Positions 32,988-41,444 are shown, numbered from the stretch's first letter. The stretch: 45,686 nucleotides of DNA from Gammaproteobacteria bacterium (GCA_027459765.1 DAIDHD010000041.1:1-45686); one strand, 5' to 3'. The notes: a model not told the origin generated them from the sequence alone. Translations and numbers: made by a program.

Positions 32988-33554
32988 TCAGGGTGCGCGC
33001 TGCGGCACCAGGCGCAGGCGCGCGACGTCGTAGCCGAGCCCGGCGACCAGCCCGCGCAGCCGCTCGTACTGCGCCGGCTCGAGCGTCGCGCTGCGGGCCA
33101 TGATCCAGACGTAATCGCGGGCGCTGCGCGCGATCACGGTGGCGGAATAGTCGGGCGCCAGGTAGGCGATGCGATACTCGGCCTTGATCGGCCACACGAA
33201 CTGCATGCCCCATACCGCGTTGCTCGGGTCGCGTATGAAGCCGCGCGGGTGATAGGTCTTGATCGGTCCGTCGAACCCACCCTTGCGGAAGGTGAACGTC
33301 GTCGCCACCGTGCCGTCGGGCGCGAGCGTGTAGGACTCGCGTGCGGCGTACGCGTCCTTCTCGATGAAGGTCGGAATGCAGGCGATCACGTACCAGTCGC
33401 CCATGAAGCGCGGCAAATCGACCTGGGAGACGGTGGGCAGCGGGGACGCGGGCACGGTGGCACAACCCGGCAGGGAAACGGTGGCACAACCCGGCAGGGA
33501 ATAGGCGACGAACAGTGCAACACACGCCGCCGCGATTCTGGAATCGTAACGCAT
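32988..33554 (-). CDS. blc: Lipocalin-family outer-membrane lipoprotein with duplicated lipobox
   Basis: A 188-residue lipocalin. After the hydrophobic signal core come two copies of SLPGCATV in a row, giving two consecutive lipoboxes. The mature part has the lipocalin motif VDLPRFMGDWYVIA, an ESYTLAPDGTVATTFTFRKG strand pair, RDYVWIMAR and the closing GYDVARLRLVPQ typical of Blc-type proteins. Blc proteins bind lysophospholipids at the outer membrane. The frame is open another 110 codons upstream, but that is a shadow of the divergent gene, so the ATG at 33554 is used. A TATA-like box lies within 10 nt of the start. The usual lipoprotein anchor would be the first cysteine (Cys23). Confidence 0.88.
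   Translation of the reverse strand: MRYDSRIAAACVALFVAYSLPGCATVSLPGCATVPASPLPTVSQVDLPRFMGDWYVIACIPTFIEKDAYAARESYTLAPDGTVATTFTFRKGGFDGPIKTYHPRGFIRDPSNAVWGMQFVWPIKAEYRIAYLAPDYSATVIARSARDYVWIMARSATLEPAQYERLRGLVAGLGYDVARLRLVPQRAP
33454..33501. repeat. Perfect 2 x 24-bp tandem repeat duplicating the lipobox
   Basis: Positions 33454-33477 and 33478-33501 are identical 24-bp units with no spacer. The unit length keeps frame, so the lipocalin gene encodes SLPGCATV twice. Such a perfect in-frame duplication suggests recent slippage or ongoing length variation. Confidence 0.95.
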
Positions 33555-33558
33555 ACCC

Positions 33559-33567
33559 GGTATATTC
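33559..33567 (-). promoter_or_regulatory. Candidate -10 region for the lipocalin gene
   Basis: On the minus strand GAATATACC lies 4 nt before the lipocalin ATG. Taking GAATAT or TATACC as the -10, transcription would start at or inside the start codon. The same AT-rich island read on the plus strand (TATATT) could be a -10 for the divergent DUF4197 gene. Confidence 0.35.
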
Positions 33568-33597
33568 GTGCCAGTACTCGGCAACGGATGCACTTCG

Positions 33598-34332
33598 ATG
33601 AACACGCTCTGGTCGCGCCGCTCCGCCTCTCGGCTGGCCGCAGGTTGCCTCGGCATCGCGCTGGCGACCGGCCTCGGGCTGGCGACCGGCTCCAAGCCGG
33701 CCGCCGCGGCGGGACTATCGTCGTTGACCGACGCGGATGCCGCGGCGGGATTGAAGCAGGCGCTGCGGCAGGGCATCGGGCACGCCGTCGACCGGCTGGG
33801 CGTCGCCGGCGGCTTCCTCGACAATCCGGCGGTGAAGATCCCGTTGCCGCCGAAGCTCGCCAAGGCCGAGGGCGTGATGCGCATGGTCGGACTCGGCGAT
33901 CAGGCGGACGCGCTGGTCGTCGCCATGAACCGCGCCGCGGAGGCCGCCGTGCCCGAGAGCAAGGCGCTGCTGGAAAAGGCGTTGTCGCAGATGACCGTCG
34001 CGGACGCCAAGCAGATCCTGACGGGAGGCGACGACGCGGCGACGCAATACTTCCGGCGCGTCACCTACAAGCCGCTCGCCGCCAAGTTCGCTCCCATCGT
34101 GGCGGACGAGACGCGCAAGGTTCATCTGACCCAAACCTACGACGCCGTCGCCGCCAAGGGAGTGGCTCTCGGCGTGCTGAAGCCCGAGGACTCGACCCTC
34201 GAGGCCTACGTCACCGGCAAGACGCTGGATGGACTGTATCTCATGATGGCCGAGGAGGAACGCGCGATCCGCAAGGACCCGCTCGGCCAGGCGAGCTCGC
34301 TGCTGCGCAAGGTGTTCGGCGCAGCGCACTGA
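33598..34332 (+). CDS. Exported DUF4197-family protein
   Basis: A 244-residue exported protein with a signal (AAGCLGIALATGLGLATG, cleavage near PAAAA). It has the DUF4197 pattern: AAAGLKQALRQGIGHAVDRLG, then NPAVKIPLPPKLAKAE, MNRAAEAAVPESKALLEKAL, GGDDAATQYFRRVTYKPL and KTLDGLYLMMAEEERAIRKDP. Family members are all-helical periplasmic proteins of unknown role. The ATG at 33598 was chosen over an in-frame start ten codons upstream because it begins the signal peptide. It is divergent from the lipocalin with 43 bp between starts. Confidence 0.85.
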   Translation: MNTLWSRRSASRLAAGCLGIALATGLGLATGSKPAAAAGLSSLTDADAAAGLKQALRQGIGHAVDRLGVAGGFLDNPAVKIPLPPKLAKAEGVMRMVGLGDQADALVVAMNRAAEAAVPESKALLEKALSQMTVADAKQILTGGDDAATQYFRRVTYKPLAAKFAPIVADETRKVHLTQTYDAVAAKGVALGVLKPEDSTLEAYVTGKTLDGLYLMMAEEERAIRKDPLGQASSLLRKVFGAAH

Positions 34333-34410
34333 AGACTTTACGCGGCAGCGCTTTTCCGCGAAGCTCTGCGGGCGTTCGACGAAGCGGCGCAACAACAGGG
34401 AGTGACCACC

Positions 34411-34809
34411 GTGGGATTAGCAGCTGAGTTCAAAGAATTCGCCATGAAGGGCAACGTCGTCGACCTGGCGGTCGGTGTCATCATCGGCGGCGCGTTCGGC
34501 AAGATCGTCTCCTCCCTGGTCGGCGACGTCATCATGCCGGTGCTCGGCAAGGTCATCGGCGGCGTGAACTTCTCGGACCTCGCGATCTCCCTCGGCAAGG
34601 ATCCGACCGGCAAGGAGGTGCTGGTGAAATACGGCGCCTTCATCCAGACCATCTTCGATTTCACCATCATCGCGCTCGCCCTCTTCCTCGCGATCAAGGG
34701 CATCAATCGGCTCAAGAAGCCGCCGCCCGCGCCGGCCGCGGCCCCGCCGCCGCCGCCCAAGTCGGAAGTGCTGCTCGAAGAGATTCGCGACCTGCTCGCC
34801 AAGCGTTAG
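34411..34809 (+). CDS. mscL: Large-conductance mechanosensitive channel
   Basis: A 132-residue protein with the MscL N-terminus [25 protein letters not shown] (amphipathic helix S1 and pore helix M1 with the small-residue packing pattern), a periplasmic loop and helix M2 [25 protein letters not shown] proline-rich linker and a short C-terminal helix [12 protein letters not shown] follow. It opens under membrane tension to release solutes during osmotic downshock. Two in-frame GTGs exist; the second (34411) is preferred because AGGGAG (34397-34402) lies eight bases before it and covers the first. The C-terminal linker is richer in Pro/Ala than usual. Confidence 0.94.
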   Translation: MGLAAEFKEFAMKGNVVDLAVGVIIGGAFGKIVSSLVGDVIMPVLGKVIGGVNFSDLAISLGKDPTGKEVLVKYGAFIQTIFDFTIIALALFLAIKGINRLKKPPPAPAAAPPPPPKSEVLLEEIRDLLAKR

Positions 34810-34820
34810 GAGGATCGACC

Positions 34821-35153
34821 ATGGGTTTCTTGGACGGAATATTGGGGGGCGCGGTGGGCGCCGAGATGGCCACCGTCGTCAACGGACTGATCGAGAAGCA
34901 CGGCGGTGTGCAGGGCATCGTCGCGCAGCTGGAACAACAGGGACTGGGCGGAACGGTGCGCTCCTGGATCGGTACCGGCGCCAACGCGCCGATTACGGCC
35001 GACCAGATCCACCAGGCCTTCGGCTCGGACACGGTGCAGGAGCTTGCGGCGAAGTTCGGCTTGTCGCCTCAGGATCTGGCGGCGAAGCTGTCGGCCGTGC
35101 TGCCACAGGCGATCGACAAGCTCACGCCCGGCGGCGTCATGCCGAAGAGTTGA
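34821..35153 (+). CDS. yidB: YidB-like DUF937 protein
   Basis: A 110-residue protein with the YidB pattern: MGFLDGILGGAVGAEMATVVNG at the start, then GGVQGIVAQLEQQGLGGTVRSWIGTGANAPIT and LAAKFGLSPQDLAAKLSAVLPQAIDKLTPGG. A strong AGGAGG sits just before the ATG, 11 bp after mscL. Function is unknown. Its last 17 bp overlap the 3' end of the convergent rhomboid gene. Confidence 0.88.
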   Translation: MGFLDGILGGAVGAEMATVVNGLIEKHGGVQGIVAQLEQQGLGGTVRSWIGTGANAPITADQIHQAFGSDTVQELAAKFGLSPQDLAAKLSAVLPQAIDKLTPGGVMPKS

Positions 35154-36081
35154 TCGCGATCACCCAGGCGCACGCGACGGCCGCGAGGCAGACGCCCGCG
35201 GCCGTCATCTGGAGGCGAACGTCGCGCAGCGGCCGCTGCGCGAGCGGTGCATAGGCGCGTCCGACGGCGACGCCACTGGCGAATCCGAACAGGTGGCCGA
35301 ACACGTCGACCTGCGGCGCACCGGCGCCGAACATCGCCAGGAGCCCGATGCCGGCGACCAGCGGCGCGCCGCGGCGCAGCCAACGCTCCTCGACGGGCAC
35401 CGCTCCGGTCCGCCAGGTGAAGCCGCTCAATAGTCCGAGTCCGCCGAACACGGCGGTGGAAGCGCCGAGCGCTCCATAGGCCGGGGGCGCGAACAGCGCG
35501 TCGAGGCCGTTGCCGAGCACGCCGGCCGCGAGTATGCCCGCCCAGGCCATTCCCACGCCGAACAGGCGCGCAGCGAGCACACCGATCGCCGCTCCGAACA
35601 GGCTGTTGCCGAACAGGTGTTCGGGCCCCGCGTGCAGCGTCAGCGCGGTCACGGCACGCCACCACTCGCCCCGCACCCGGGTATCGAGGGCGCCCGCCCG
35701 CACCCAGTCGATGCCGAAGGCGCGCTGGCCCTCGAGCAACGCCACACCGAAAAGAATCAGCGCGTACACGACGGCGCCCAGCACGGCGGCACGCCGGGGA
35801 AACAGTCGCAGCGACGGGACGGCGGCTCGCGCCACGGGAGCCGGGCGTTCGGCGGCGTAACGCGCCAGTTCCTCGCGCGCGGCCGCGGCGACCGTCTGCG
35901 CGACGAACAGCACGCACGTCGGCGGACGCTGTTCCCCGGTCCCACCCGGATCGAGCACGTACGGTATGCCGCGTGCGGCGAGCACCAGCCCCGCCTCTTC
36001 ACAGGCGCTGCGGGTGCCGCTCGTCACGGCGACGAAACCGTCGCTGGTGACTTCCTCGCCCACCGGAAGCGGCGGCGTCAT
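35137..36081 (-). CDS. Rhomboid-family intramembrane serine protease
   Basis: A 314-residue membrane protein. An N-terminal cytoplasmic region (about 1-95) resembles small domains found before rhomboid cores. The core has six hydrophobic helices with HLFGN (155-159), catalytic Ser208 in GALGASTAVFGG and catalytic His263 in VDVFGHLFGFASG. The serine-histidine dyad is intact. Rhomboids cut transmembrane segments of other membrane proteins; no substrate is suggested by context. It converges on yidB with a 17-bp overlap. Confidence 0.88.
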   Translation of the reverse strand: MTPPLPVGEEVTSDGFVAVTSGTRSACEEAGLVLAARGIPYVLDPGGTGEQRPPTCVLFVAQTVAAAAREELARYAAERPAPVARAAVPSLRLFPRRAAVLGAVVYALILFGVALLEGQRAFGIDWVRAGALDTRVRGEWWRAVTALTLHAGPEHLFGNSLFGAAIGVLAARLFGVGMAWAGILAAGVLGNGLDALFAPPAYGALGASTAVFGGLGLLSGFTWRTGAVPVEERWLRRGAPLVAGIGLLAMFGAGAPQVDVFGHLFGFASGVAVGRAYAPLAQRPLRDVRLQMTAAGVCLAAVACAWVIAINSSA

Positions 36082-36185
36082 GACGTGCCGGGGACGATCG
36101 CGCTCATGGCGAGAGGCAGCATTGGGGTGCCGGCGCGGGAATTCAACGTGCCGCGCCCGGCGGGGGCGCGCGCGGCCCGATCGGG

Positions 36186-36854
36186 TCAGGAGGCGCGGGC
36201 CGCACCGAGCAGCCGATAGATCCGCAGTACCCGCGGCACGTACGCCTGGGTCTCCTCGTAGGGGGGAATCCGTCCGCCGCTGCGCTCGACGGCCTCTTCG
36301 CCGGCGTTGTAGGCGGCGAGCGCGAGGCGCACGTTCTGGCCGAAACGGTCCATCAGGGCCTTCAGATAGCGTGCGCCGGCGTGCACGTTCTCGCGCGGAT
36401 CGAATGGATCGACGGCACCGAAGCGGCTGGCCGTCGCCGGCATCAGCTGCATCAGGCCCATGGCGCCACGCTTGGACACCGCGTGCGAATTGAAGCCGGA
36501 TTCGACCACGATCACCGCGCGCAGCAGGTTGGCCTCTATGGAGGCCGCCGACGCGGCGTTCTCGATGATGGCGTCGTAGCGGTTGGCGCGCGCGATCAGC
36601 CTCGGATCATAGCGATCACCGCTCTCGGTGCGCTCGTGCGGCGACAGCGACAGGCGGCGATACCGACTGTCGTCCGGCAGGTCGGTGAAGTGTCGTACGC
36701 CGTCGGCGTCGACGAAGGTGTAGATCGCGGCGGCGGCGGGGGTCGCCCAGGCCGGGAGGGCCAACGCCAGCAGAGCTGCGGCGATGCGTCGCGGGCGCCG
36801 CACGCGTCGCCGCTGATCCTGCACCGCCGAAGACACCGCCCTTGCGCCGAACAT
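36186..36854 (-). CDS. Exported lytic transglycosylase (SLT domain) with DUF4124-like N-terminus
   Basis: A 222-residue protein with a long basic n-region and hydrophobic core (AALLALALPAWATPAAAA), then a DUF4124-like segment IYTFVDADGVRHFTDLP. The SLT goose-lysozyme-like domain (about 100-215) has catalytic Glu118 in VVESGFNSHAVSKRGAMGLMQLMPATA (quoted as adjoining motifs) and the AYNAGEEAV motif. It cleaves peptidoglycan to 1,6-anhydro-muropeptides. The ATG at 36854 is preferred over a TTG five codons upstream. Confidence 0.88.
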   Translation of the reverse strand: MFGARAVSSAVQDQRRRVRRPRRIAAALLALALPAWATPAAAAIYTFVDADGVRHFTDLPDDSRYRRLSLSPHERTESGDRYDPRLIARANRYDAIIENAASAASIEANLLRAVIVVESGFNSHAVSKRGAMGLMQLMPATASRFGAVDPFDPRENVHAGARYLKALMDRFGQNVRLALAAYNAGEEAVERSGGRIPPYEETQAYVPRVLRIYRLLGAARAS

Positions 36855-36963
36855 GTCGCCTGCCCCCAAGCGGCCTCGTGCGGCCGCTCCGGCAAGGTAG
36901 GGCCGGAGGCGTCGCGGCTGCTGCGACCCGCGTCATGAAATCGGCCTCAGCCCCTGCCGAAGG

Positions 36964-37650
36964 TCAATTTGCCGGCGGCGCGGGCAGGGGATCGATCAGG
37001 GACGGCTCGTCGTGGCGGGGGTTGTTGACGCGGGTGCCGACCGGATGGGCGACCATGAGTGCGTCCGGGTAGGCTGCGAGCAGTTCCTCGGCAGCCGCCA
37101 CCGGCACCTGCAGCCAGTCGTTGCGCCGCTCGCGGGGCAGGATCACCGGCATGCGGCGTCCGGCGTTGTGGATCTCGGCCATCAACCGGTTCGCCGGACG
37201 CGTGATCAGCGTGCAGGACGCAAGCCAGCTGCCATCCTCCCGACGCGACCGCTCCCACAAGCCGGCGAAGGCGAAAATGTCCTGATCGGCGAGCCGCACG
37301 TAGTAGGGCTGTTTGCGGCCGTCGGCCTCGACGTGCCACTCGTAGAAGCCGCGCGCCGGCACCAGACAGCGCTGCGCGTGGCGCCACGGCCCGCGGAAGC
37401 TCGCGCTGGTCGCGAGGCCCTCCATGCGGGCGTTGAAAGTGCTGTACTTGCCGGGCTTGCCGTGGGCGAAGAACGGCACCAGACCCCAGCGCACCTGCGT
37501 TCCGACGAGCGCTCCGTCGAGGTGGCGGACCACGGGCACGGCCTGCGAAGGCGCGACGTTGAAGTGGTCCGGGAAGCGCCATTCACCGCGTACCAGATTG
37601 AATTCGCGCTCGATGGAGGCGTCGTCGGGCGAAACGTAGCGGCCGCACAT
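36964..37650 (-). CDS. yedK: SRAP-family abasic-site DNA crosslink protein (YedK/HMCES)
   Basis: A 228-residue protein starting MCGRY, where Cys2 forms the thiazolidine crosslink with abasic DNA after Met removal. Other active-site residues are present: Asn73 in FNARME, Glu104 in GFYEW and His161 in AEIHNAGRRMPVIL. It shields abasic sites in single-stranded DNA. A TAGACT box ends 7 nt before the ATG, and no Shine-Dalgarno is seen. It is divergent from the GtrII-like gene with 114 bp between starts. Confidence 0.93.
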   Translation of the reverse strand: MCGRYVSPDDASIEREFNLVRGEWRFPDHFNVAPSQAVPVVRHLDGALVGTQVRWGLVPFFAHGKPGKYSTFNARMEGLATSASFRGPWRHAQRCLVPARGFYEWHVEADGRKQPYYVRLADQDIFAFAGLWERSRREDGSWLASCTLITRPANRLMAEIHNAGRRMPVILPRERRNDWLQVPVAAAEELLAAYPDALMVAHPVGTRVNNPRHDEPSLIDPLPAPPAN

Positions 37651-37657
37651 CGCCTCG

Positions 37658-37663
37658 AGTCTA
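37658..37663 (-). promoter_or_regulatory. Candidate -10 box (TAGACT) for yedK
   Basis: On the minus strand TAGACT ends 7 nt before the yedK ATG, which would place +1 on or next to the start codon. An AT-rich stretch (37676-37688) lies near the -35 position without a clean hexamer. Confidence 0.4.
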
Positions 37664-37733
37664 CCCCGAAACCTTAACGAATTTTTAACCTGGACCGGGA
37701 CCCGTGACGGGGCTTTTCGGTGTCAGCGACCGC

Positions 37734-37739
37734 TAGAAT
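37734..37739 (+). promoter_or_regulatory. Candidate -10 box (TAGAAT) for the GtrII-like gene
   Basis: TAGAAT differs from the consensus by one base and lies 25 nt before the ATG at 37765, leaving a short leader. No clear -35 was found at 16-18 bp. Confidence 0.35.
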
Positions 37740-37764
37740 CGCTCGCACTCTGCAGCGGAAGCCC

Positions 37765-39363
37765 ATGAAGACGACCAATCATTACAAAGCGCCGCTCGGC
37801 GAGCCGGCGGTCGCGCTGCCGCTCGGCACCGCCTCGTCCCTGTCGGATCGCCCTCGCGCCCTGCTCGGGCTGAAGCCCTGGATGCTCACGCTGGCGCTGC
37901 TGCTCGTGCCGCTCGTCACCTACTGGCCCGCGACCTTTCACGATTACGGGCTGCGCGACGACTACTCGAACCTGCGCGAAGCGCACGAGGAGCCGGGCAA
38001 GGTGCTCGCCTTCTGCGCTTCGCACGCGCGTCCGCTCTACGGCTGGCTGCTGCAGACGAGCTTCGGCGCCACCACCAGCGTGCAGAACCTCGAGTGGCTG
38101 CGCCTCGCCGCCTCCCTGCTGCTCGGCGCGATCTCCCTGGCGATGCTGCGGACGCTGCGCACTTTCGGCTGGTCATTCAACACCAGCCTGTGTCTCGCGT
38201 TGTGGATCGCGCTGCTGCCGGCGGCGCAGGTCATCGCGGCCTGGGCCGTGGGCTGGCCCTACGCGCTCACCGCCCTGCTCAGCATCGCCGGATTCTTCGC
38301 GACCGACGCCGCGCTGGCGTCGCTGCGCGAGGGCCGTACGCGCCCGGCGCTGCGCCGCGGTTTGCTCGGGCTGGTCATCATGGTGGCCTGTGCCCTGTCC
38401 TACCAGCCGAGCGCCATGTTCTACGTGGTGCCGCTGGCTGCGGCGCTGATCGGCGCGCGCGACCAGGACCCCCGCCGCACGGCGCGCTGGCTGGCGGCGC
38501 ACCTCGCCCTGCTCGGGCTCGCCCTGGCGGCGGCCTACGCCACGATGAGCGGGCTGTACGCGGCGCACGTGTTCGTGAAATCCGGCCGCATTTCCTTCGA
38601 GCAGCACTGGATCGAGAAGCTGCTCTGGTTCCTGCGCGAGCCGCTGCCGAATGCCCTGAGCCCCTTCGTGCTCAACGACGATCACGGTCGCCACCACCGC
38701 CTGTATCTCTCAAGCGTGGCCGTCGCGGCGGCCATCCTCGTCGCCGGCACCGTGGTGGAGTGGCGCCGTCACGGGCGCGGCCGCGGGCTGCTGTGGGCGT
38801 TCGCGCTGCTGGCGCTGCCGCTCGCCGCGTTCGCCGTCAGCCTGGTGGCGGCCGAGCGCTACGCCACTTATCGAACCATCTTCGCGATGACCGCGGTGCT
38901 GCTGTGTTTCCTGGTCGCGTCGCTGCGCTCGCTCACCGAGGGCCTGGGCGGTCCGGCGCGCCGGATGCCGGCCCTGCTCGCGCTCGGCGTGGCGCTGTTC
39001 ACCGCCCAGCACCACGCCTACGCGCTCATCGCGGTGCCCCAGGGCAACGAGTGGCAGCTGATCTTGAGCGGCGCGAAGCACGTGCACCTCGATCCCACCC
39101 GGCCGCGGATCTTCGCCATCGCCTCGACACCGGCCGACATCTCCACCGCGAGCATCTACCACGACGAGTTCGGATCGCTGTCCTCGAACTCGGAGTGGGT
39201 GCCGAAGGAGATGTTCAAGCGCGCCATGCACGATCTGCACCCGAATCTGTCGCGGCTCGACCAGCGCTACGACTTCGCCACCGGCCCGCAATTGCCCGCC
39301 GGCGCGCACTACGACGTGGTCGTCGACATGCGCCGCCTGCACCGCTTCTTCACCGATACCTGA
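37765..39363 (+). CDS. Polytopic membrane protein, GtrII/GT-C glycosyltransferase-like
   Basis: A 532-residue protein with about ten to eleven hydrophobic helices. Just after helix 1 it has HDYGLRDDYSNLREAHEEPG, an acidic periplasmic loop with Asp-Asp as in GT-C enzymes, and SHARPLYGWLLQTSF, resembling GtrII-type O-antigen glucosyltransferases. A soluble C-terminal domain (about 430-532) ends MRRLHRFFTDT. Such proteins transfer a sugar from an undecaprenyl-linked donor to a surface glycan. No flippase or bactoprenol glucosyltransferase gene is adjacent, so the call is moderate. The ATG at 37765 was chosen over an upstream GTG that would overlap the promoter candidate. Confidence 0.65.
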   Translation: MKTTNHYKAPLGEPAVALPLGTASSLSDRPRALLGLKPWMLTLALLLVPLVTYWPATFHDYGLRDDYSNLREAHEEPGKVLAFCASHARPLYGWLLQTSFGATTSVQNLEWLRLAASLLLGAISLAMLRTLRTFGWSFNTSLCLALWIALLPAAQVIAAWAVGWPYALTALLSIAGFFATDAALASLREGRTRPALRRGLLGLVIMVACALSYQPSAMFYVVPLAAALIGARDQDPRRTARWLAAHLALLGLALAAAYATMSGLYAAHVFVKSGRISFEQHWIEKLLWFLREPLPNALSPFVLNDDHGRHHRLYLSSVAVAAAILVAGTVVEWRRHGRGRGLLWAFALLALPLAAFAVSLVAAERYATYRTIFAMTAVLLCFLVASLRSLTEGLGGPARRMPALLALGVALFTAQHHAYALIAVPQGNEWQLILSGAKHVHLDPTRPRIFAIASTPADISTASIYHDEFGSLSSNSEWVPKEMFKRAMHDLHPNLSRLDQRYDFATGPQLPAGAHYDVVVDMRRLHRFFTDT

Positions 39364-39379
39364 GCCGACCGCAGACCGT

Positions 39380-40642
39380 TCAGAGTCCCAGCCGGTCACG
39401 CAACCGGCCGCGCAGGATCGCGGCCCGCACCGCAAGCGGCCAGGCCGCGTGCAGGCGGATCGGCCTCACGGGAGTGATCGGCAGGTCGAACGGCAGCCCG
39501 GGCTCGAGGATGCGCGCCGCGAGCGCCGCGCCCACGCGGGTGGCGAGCGCGACTCCGCGGCCGTTGTAGCCGAGCGCGACGTGCAGCCCGGGTTCGGGCT
39601 CGTGCACGTGCGGATAGTGGTCGGCGGTCATCGCCAGCCGGCCGCCCCAGGCGTGAGTGAAGCGCACGCCCGCGAGCTGCGGCCACAGGCGGCGCGCGTA
39701 GCGCAGCAGGTACGCGATCGGACGCGCGTCCTCGATCTCCCGCTGCGGGCCGCGGCCGCCCAGCAGCAATCGCCCCGCCTGATCCACCCGGTAGTACACC
39801 GTCACCGCACCGCTCTCGTACAGCACCGATCGCGACGGCATCACCGTCGCGGCGAGCGCCGCGGCGAGCGGCTCGGTGGCCGCGATCGCGCCGAACACGG
39901 GCACCACGCTGCGCGCCAGGCCCGGCAGCAGTCCGTCGGTGTAGCCGTTGGTGGCGATCAACACGTGCCCGCAGCGCACCGATCCGCACGCGGTGCGCAC
40001 GCGCCAGCCCGACGGCACGGCCTCGAGCGCCGTCGCGCGCGTGCCGCAGTGGATTCGAGCGCCCGCTGCGAGCGCCGCACGCGCCAGCCCGCGCGCGTAG
40101 GCGAGCGGTTGCAGATCGCCGCCGCGGGCGTCGCGCAGCGCGCCGAGATAGCGATCCGTGCCGGTCGCACGCGCCGCCGCCGCGGCGTCGAGCAGTTCCA
40201 CCGGCGCGCCGCGCCTCTCGAGCTGCGCGGCGGTGACGCGCAGGCGCTCGGCCTGGCGCGGCGTCACGGCGGCACGCAGAGTGCCGTTGCGTCGCGCCTC
40301 GCAGGCGATGCCGGTGCGCGCGATCAGGTCGAACAGGAACTGCGGCGCGCCGCCGGCGAAGGCGTTCATGCGCCGCCCCAGCTCCACGCCGTGATCGGCC
40401 TCGACCACGTCGGGATCGGCCTTCAGGCCGGGATTCACCTGGCCGCCATTGCGTCCCGAGGCGCCGAATCCGGGCTCCTCGGCCTCCAGCACGGCGACTG
40501 CGGCGCCACCCTCGGCGAGGTGCAGCGCCGCCGACAGCCCGGTGAATCCAGCGCCGACCACGGCCACGTCGGCGTTCAGGTCGGCCTCCAGCGGGTAGGT
40601 CGACGGTCCCGGCTCGGCGGTGTCGCGATAGAGATTCGGCAT
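39380..40642 (-). CDS. FAD-dependent oxidase, PuuB/DAO family
   Basis: A 420-residue oxidoreductase of the D-amino-acid-oxidase group. The start MPNLYRDTAEPGPSTYPLE is of the PuuB type, followed by the dinucleotide motif VAVVGAGFTGLSAALHLAE (about 26-44) and GASGRNGGQVNPGLK, where family members attach or hold FAD. TNGYTDGLLPGLARSVVP and the C-terminal GYNGRGVALATRVG are also typical. PuuB oxidises gamma-glutamylputrescine, but related enzymes oxidise other amines and amino acids. No other polyamine-degradation gene is present, so the substrate is uncertain. A TATCAT box ends 12 nt before the ATG. It is divergent from the TauE-like gene, 43 bp away. Confidence 0.82.
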   Translation of the reverse strand: MPNLYRDTAEPGPSTYPLEADLNADVAVVGAGFTGLSAALHLAEGGAAVAVLEAEEPGFGASGRNGGQVNPGLKADPDVVEADHGVELGRRMNAFAGGAPQFLFDLIARTGIACEARRNGTLRAAVTPRQAERLRVTAAQLERRGAPVELLDAAAAARATGTDRYLGALRDARGGDLQPLAYARGLARAALAAGARIHCGTRATALEAVPSGWRVRTACGSVRCGHVLIATNGYTDGLLPGLARSVVPVFGAIAATEPLAAALAATVMPSRSVLYESGAVTVYYRVDQAGRLLLGGRGPQREIEDARPIAYLLRYARRLWPQLAGVRFTHAWGGRLAMTADHYPHVHEPEPGLHVALGYNGRGVALATRVGAALAARILEPGLPFDLPITPVRPIRLHAAWPLAVRAAILRGRLRDRLGL

Positions 40643-40654
40643 CGGCTGCGCCGC

Positions 40655-40660
40655 ATGATA
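40655..40660 (-). promoter_or_regulatory. Candidate -10 box (TATCAT) for the PuuB-like gene
   Basis: On the minus strand TATCAT ends 12 nt before the ATG at 40642, predicting a leader of about 5 nt. No Shine-Dalgarno and no clear -35 are visible. Confidence 0.35.
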
Positions 40661-40685
40661 GCGTGCCACGCCGGGTGGATCGCGA

Positions 40686-41444
40686 ATGACCATGAATCAT
40701 CTGGACGGACTGCAGTGGGCGTGCGCGGCGATCGGTGCGCTCATGGTCGGCGTCTCCAAGGCCGGCCTGACCGGGGTGTCGATCCTGTCGGTGGCGCTGT
40801 TCGCGTACGTGTTCCCGAGCAGCAAGCACGCGAGCGGCCTGGTGCTGCCGCTGCTGATCTTCGGCGACTGCGTCGCGGTGCTCTCCTACCGCGCGCACGC
40901 GCAGTGGAATTTCGTCTGGCGGCTGTTCCCCTGGACGGCGCTCGGCGTGGTGCTCGGCTACTTCACGCTCGGCGCCATCAGCGACCGGGCGACCCGCGTC
41001 CTGGTCGGCTGCATCGTGCTCGCGCTCGCCATCCTGAGCCACGTGCGCCGCTCCCGGGGCGGCGCGCCCGCGGCCGCGGAGGGCGCGCCGGTGCACTGGG
41101 GCGTCGCCATAGGGACCGGCACGCTCGCCGGATTCGTGACCCTGATCGCCAACGCCGCCGCGCCATTGATGGCGATCTACCTCATCGCCATGCGCCTTCC
41201 CAAGATGCAGTACGTGGGCACGGCGGCGATATTCTTTTTGCTGCTGAACCTGTTCAAGGTGCCCTTCATGGTGCACCTGGGGCTCATCGACCTCGGCAGC
41301 TTCGCCGTCAATCTTGCACTGCTGCCGGCGGTGCTGCTCGGCACCTACTGCGGGCGGCTCATGCTCCTGCGCATCGATCAGCGCCTGTTCGAGCAGCTGG
41401 TGCTCGCACTGTGCGCGCTGGGCGGCGTGGCACTGCTGCTCTGA
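40686..41444 (+). CDS. TauE/SafE-family membrane permease
   Basis: A 252-residue protein with about eight hydrophobic helices in two related halves. Helix 1 has GALMVGVSKAGLTGVSILSV, and the second half begins IGTGTLAGFVTLIANAAAPLM, the repeated TauE/SafE motif pair. Family members export sulfite, sulfoacetate or other organosulfur anions, but many are uncharacterised. Two ATGs lie two codons apart at the start. No clear operon partner is seen: it is divergent from the PuuB-like oxidase and is followed by a 154-bp gap. Confidence 0.85.
   Translation: MTMNHLDGLQWACAAIGALMVGVSKAGLTGVSILSVALFAYVFPSSKHASGLVLPLLIFGDCVAVLSYRAHAQWNFVWRLFPWTALGVVLGYFTLGAISDRATRVLVGCIVLALAILSHVRRSRGGAPAAAEGAPVHWGVAIGTGTLAGFVTLIANAAAPLMAIYLIAMRLPKMQYVGTAAIFFLLLNLFKVPFMVHLGLIDLGSFAVNLALLPAVLLGTYCGRLMLLRIDQRLFEQLVLALCALGGVALLL

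Noticed and set aside
37701..37716. CCCGTGACGGG followed by CTTTT as an intrinsic terminator
   Set aside because: The stem is only 4-5 bp with a 1-3 nt loop, and it lies between two divergent genes where no transcript needs to end.
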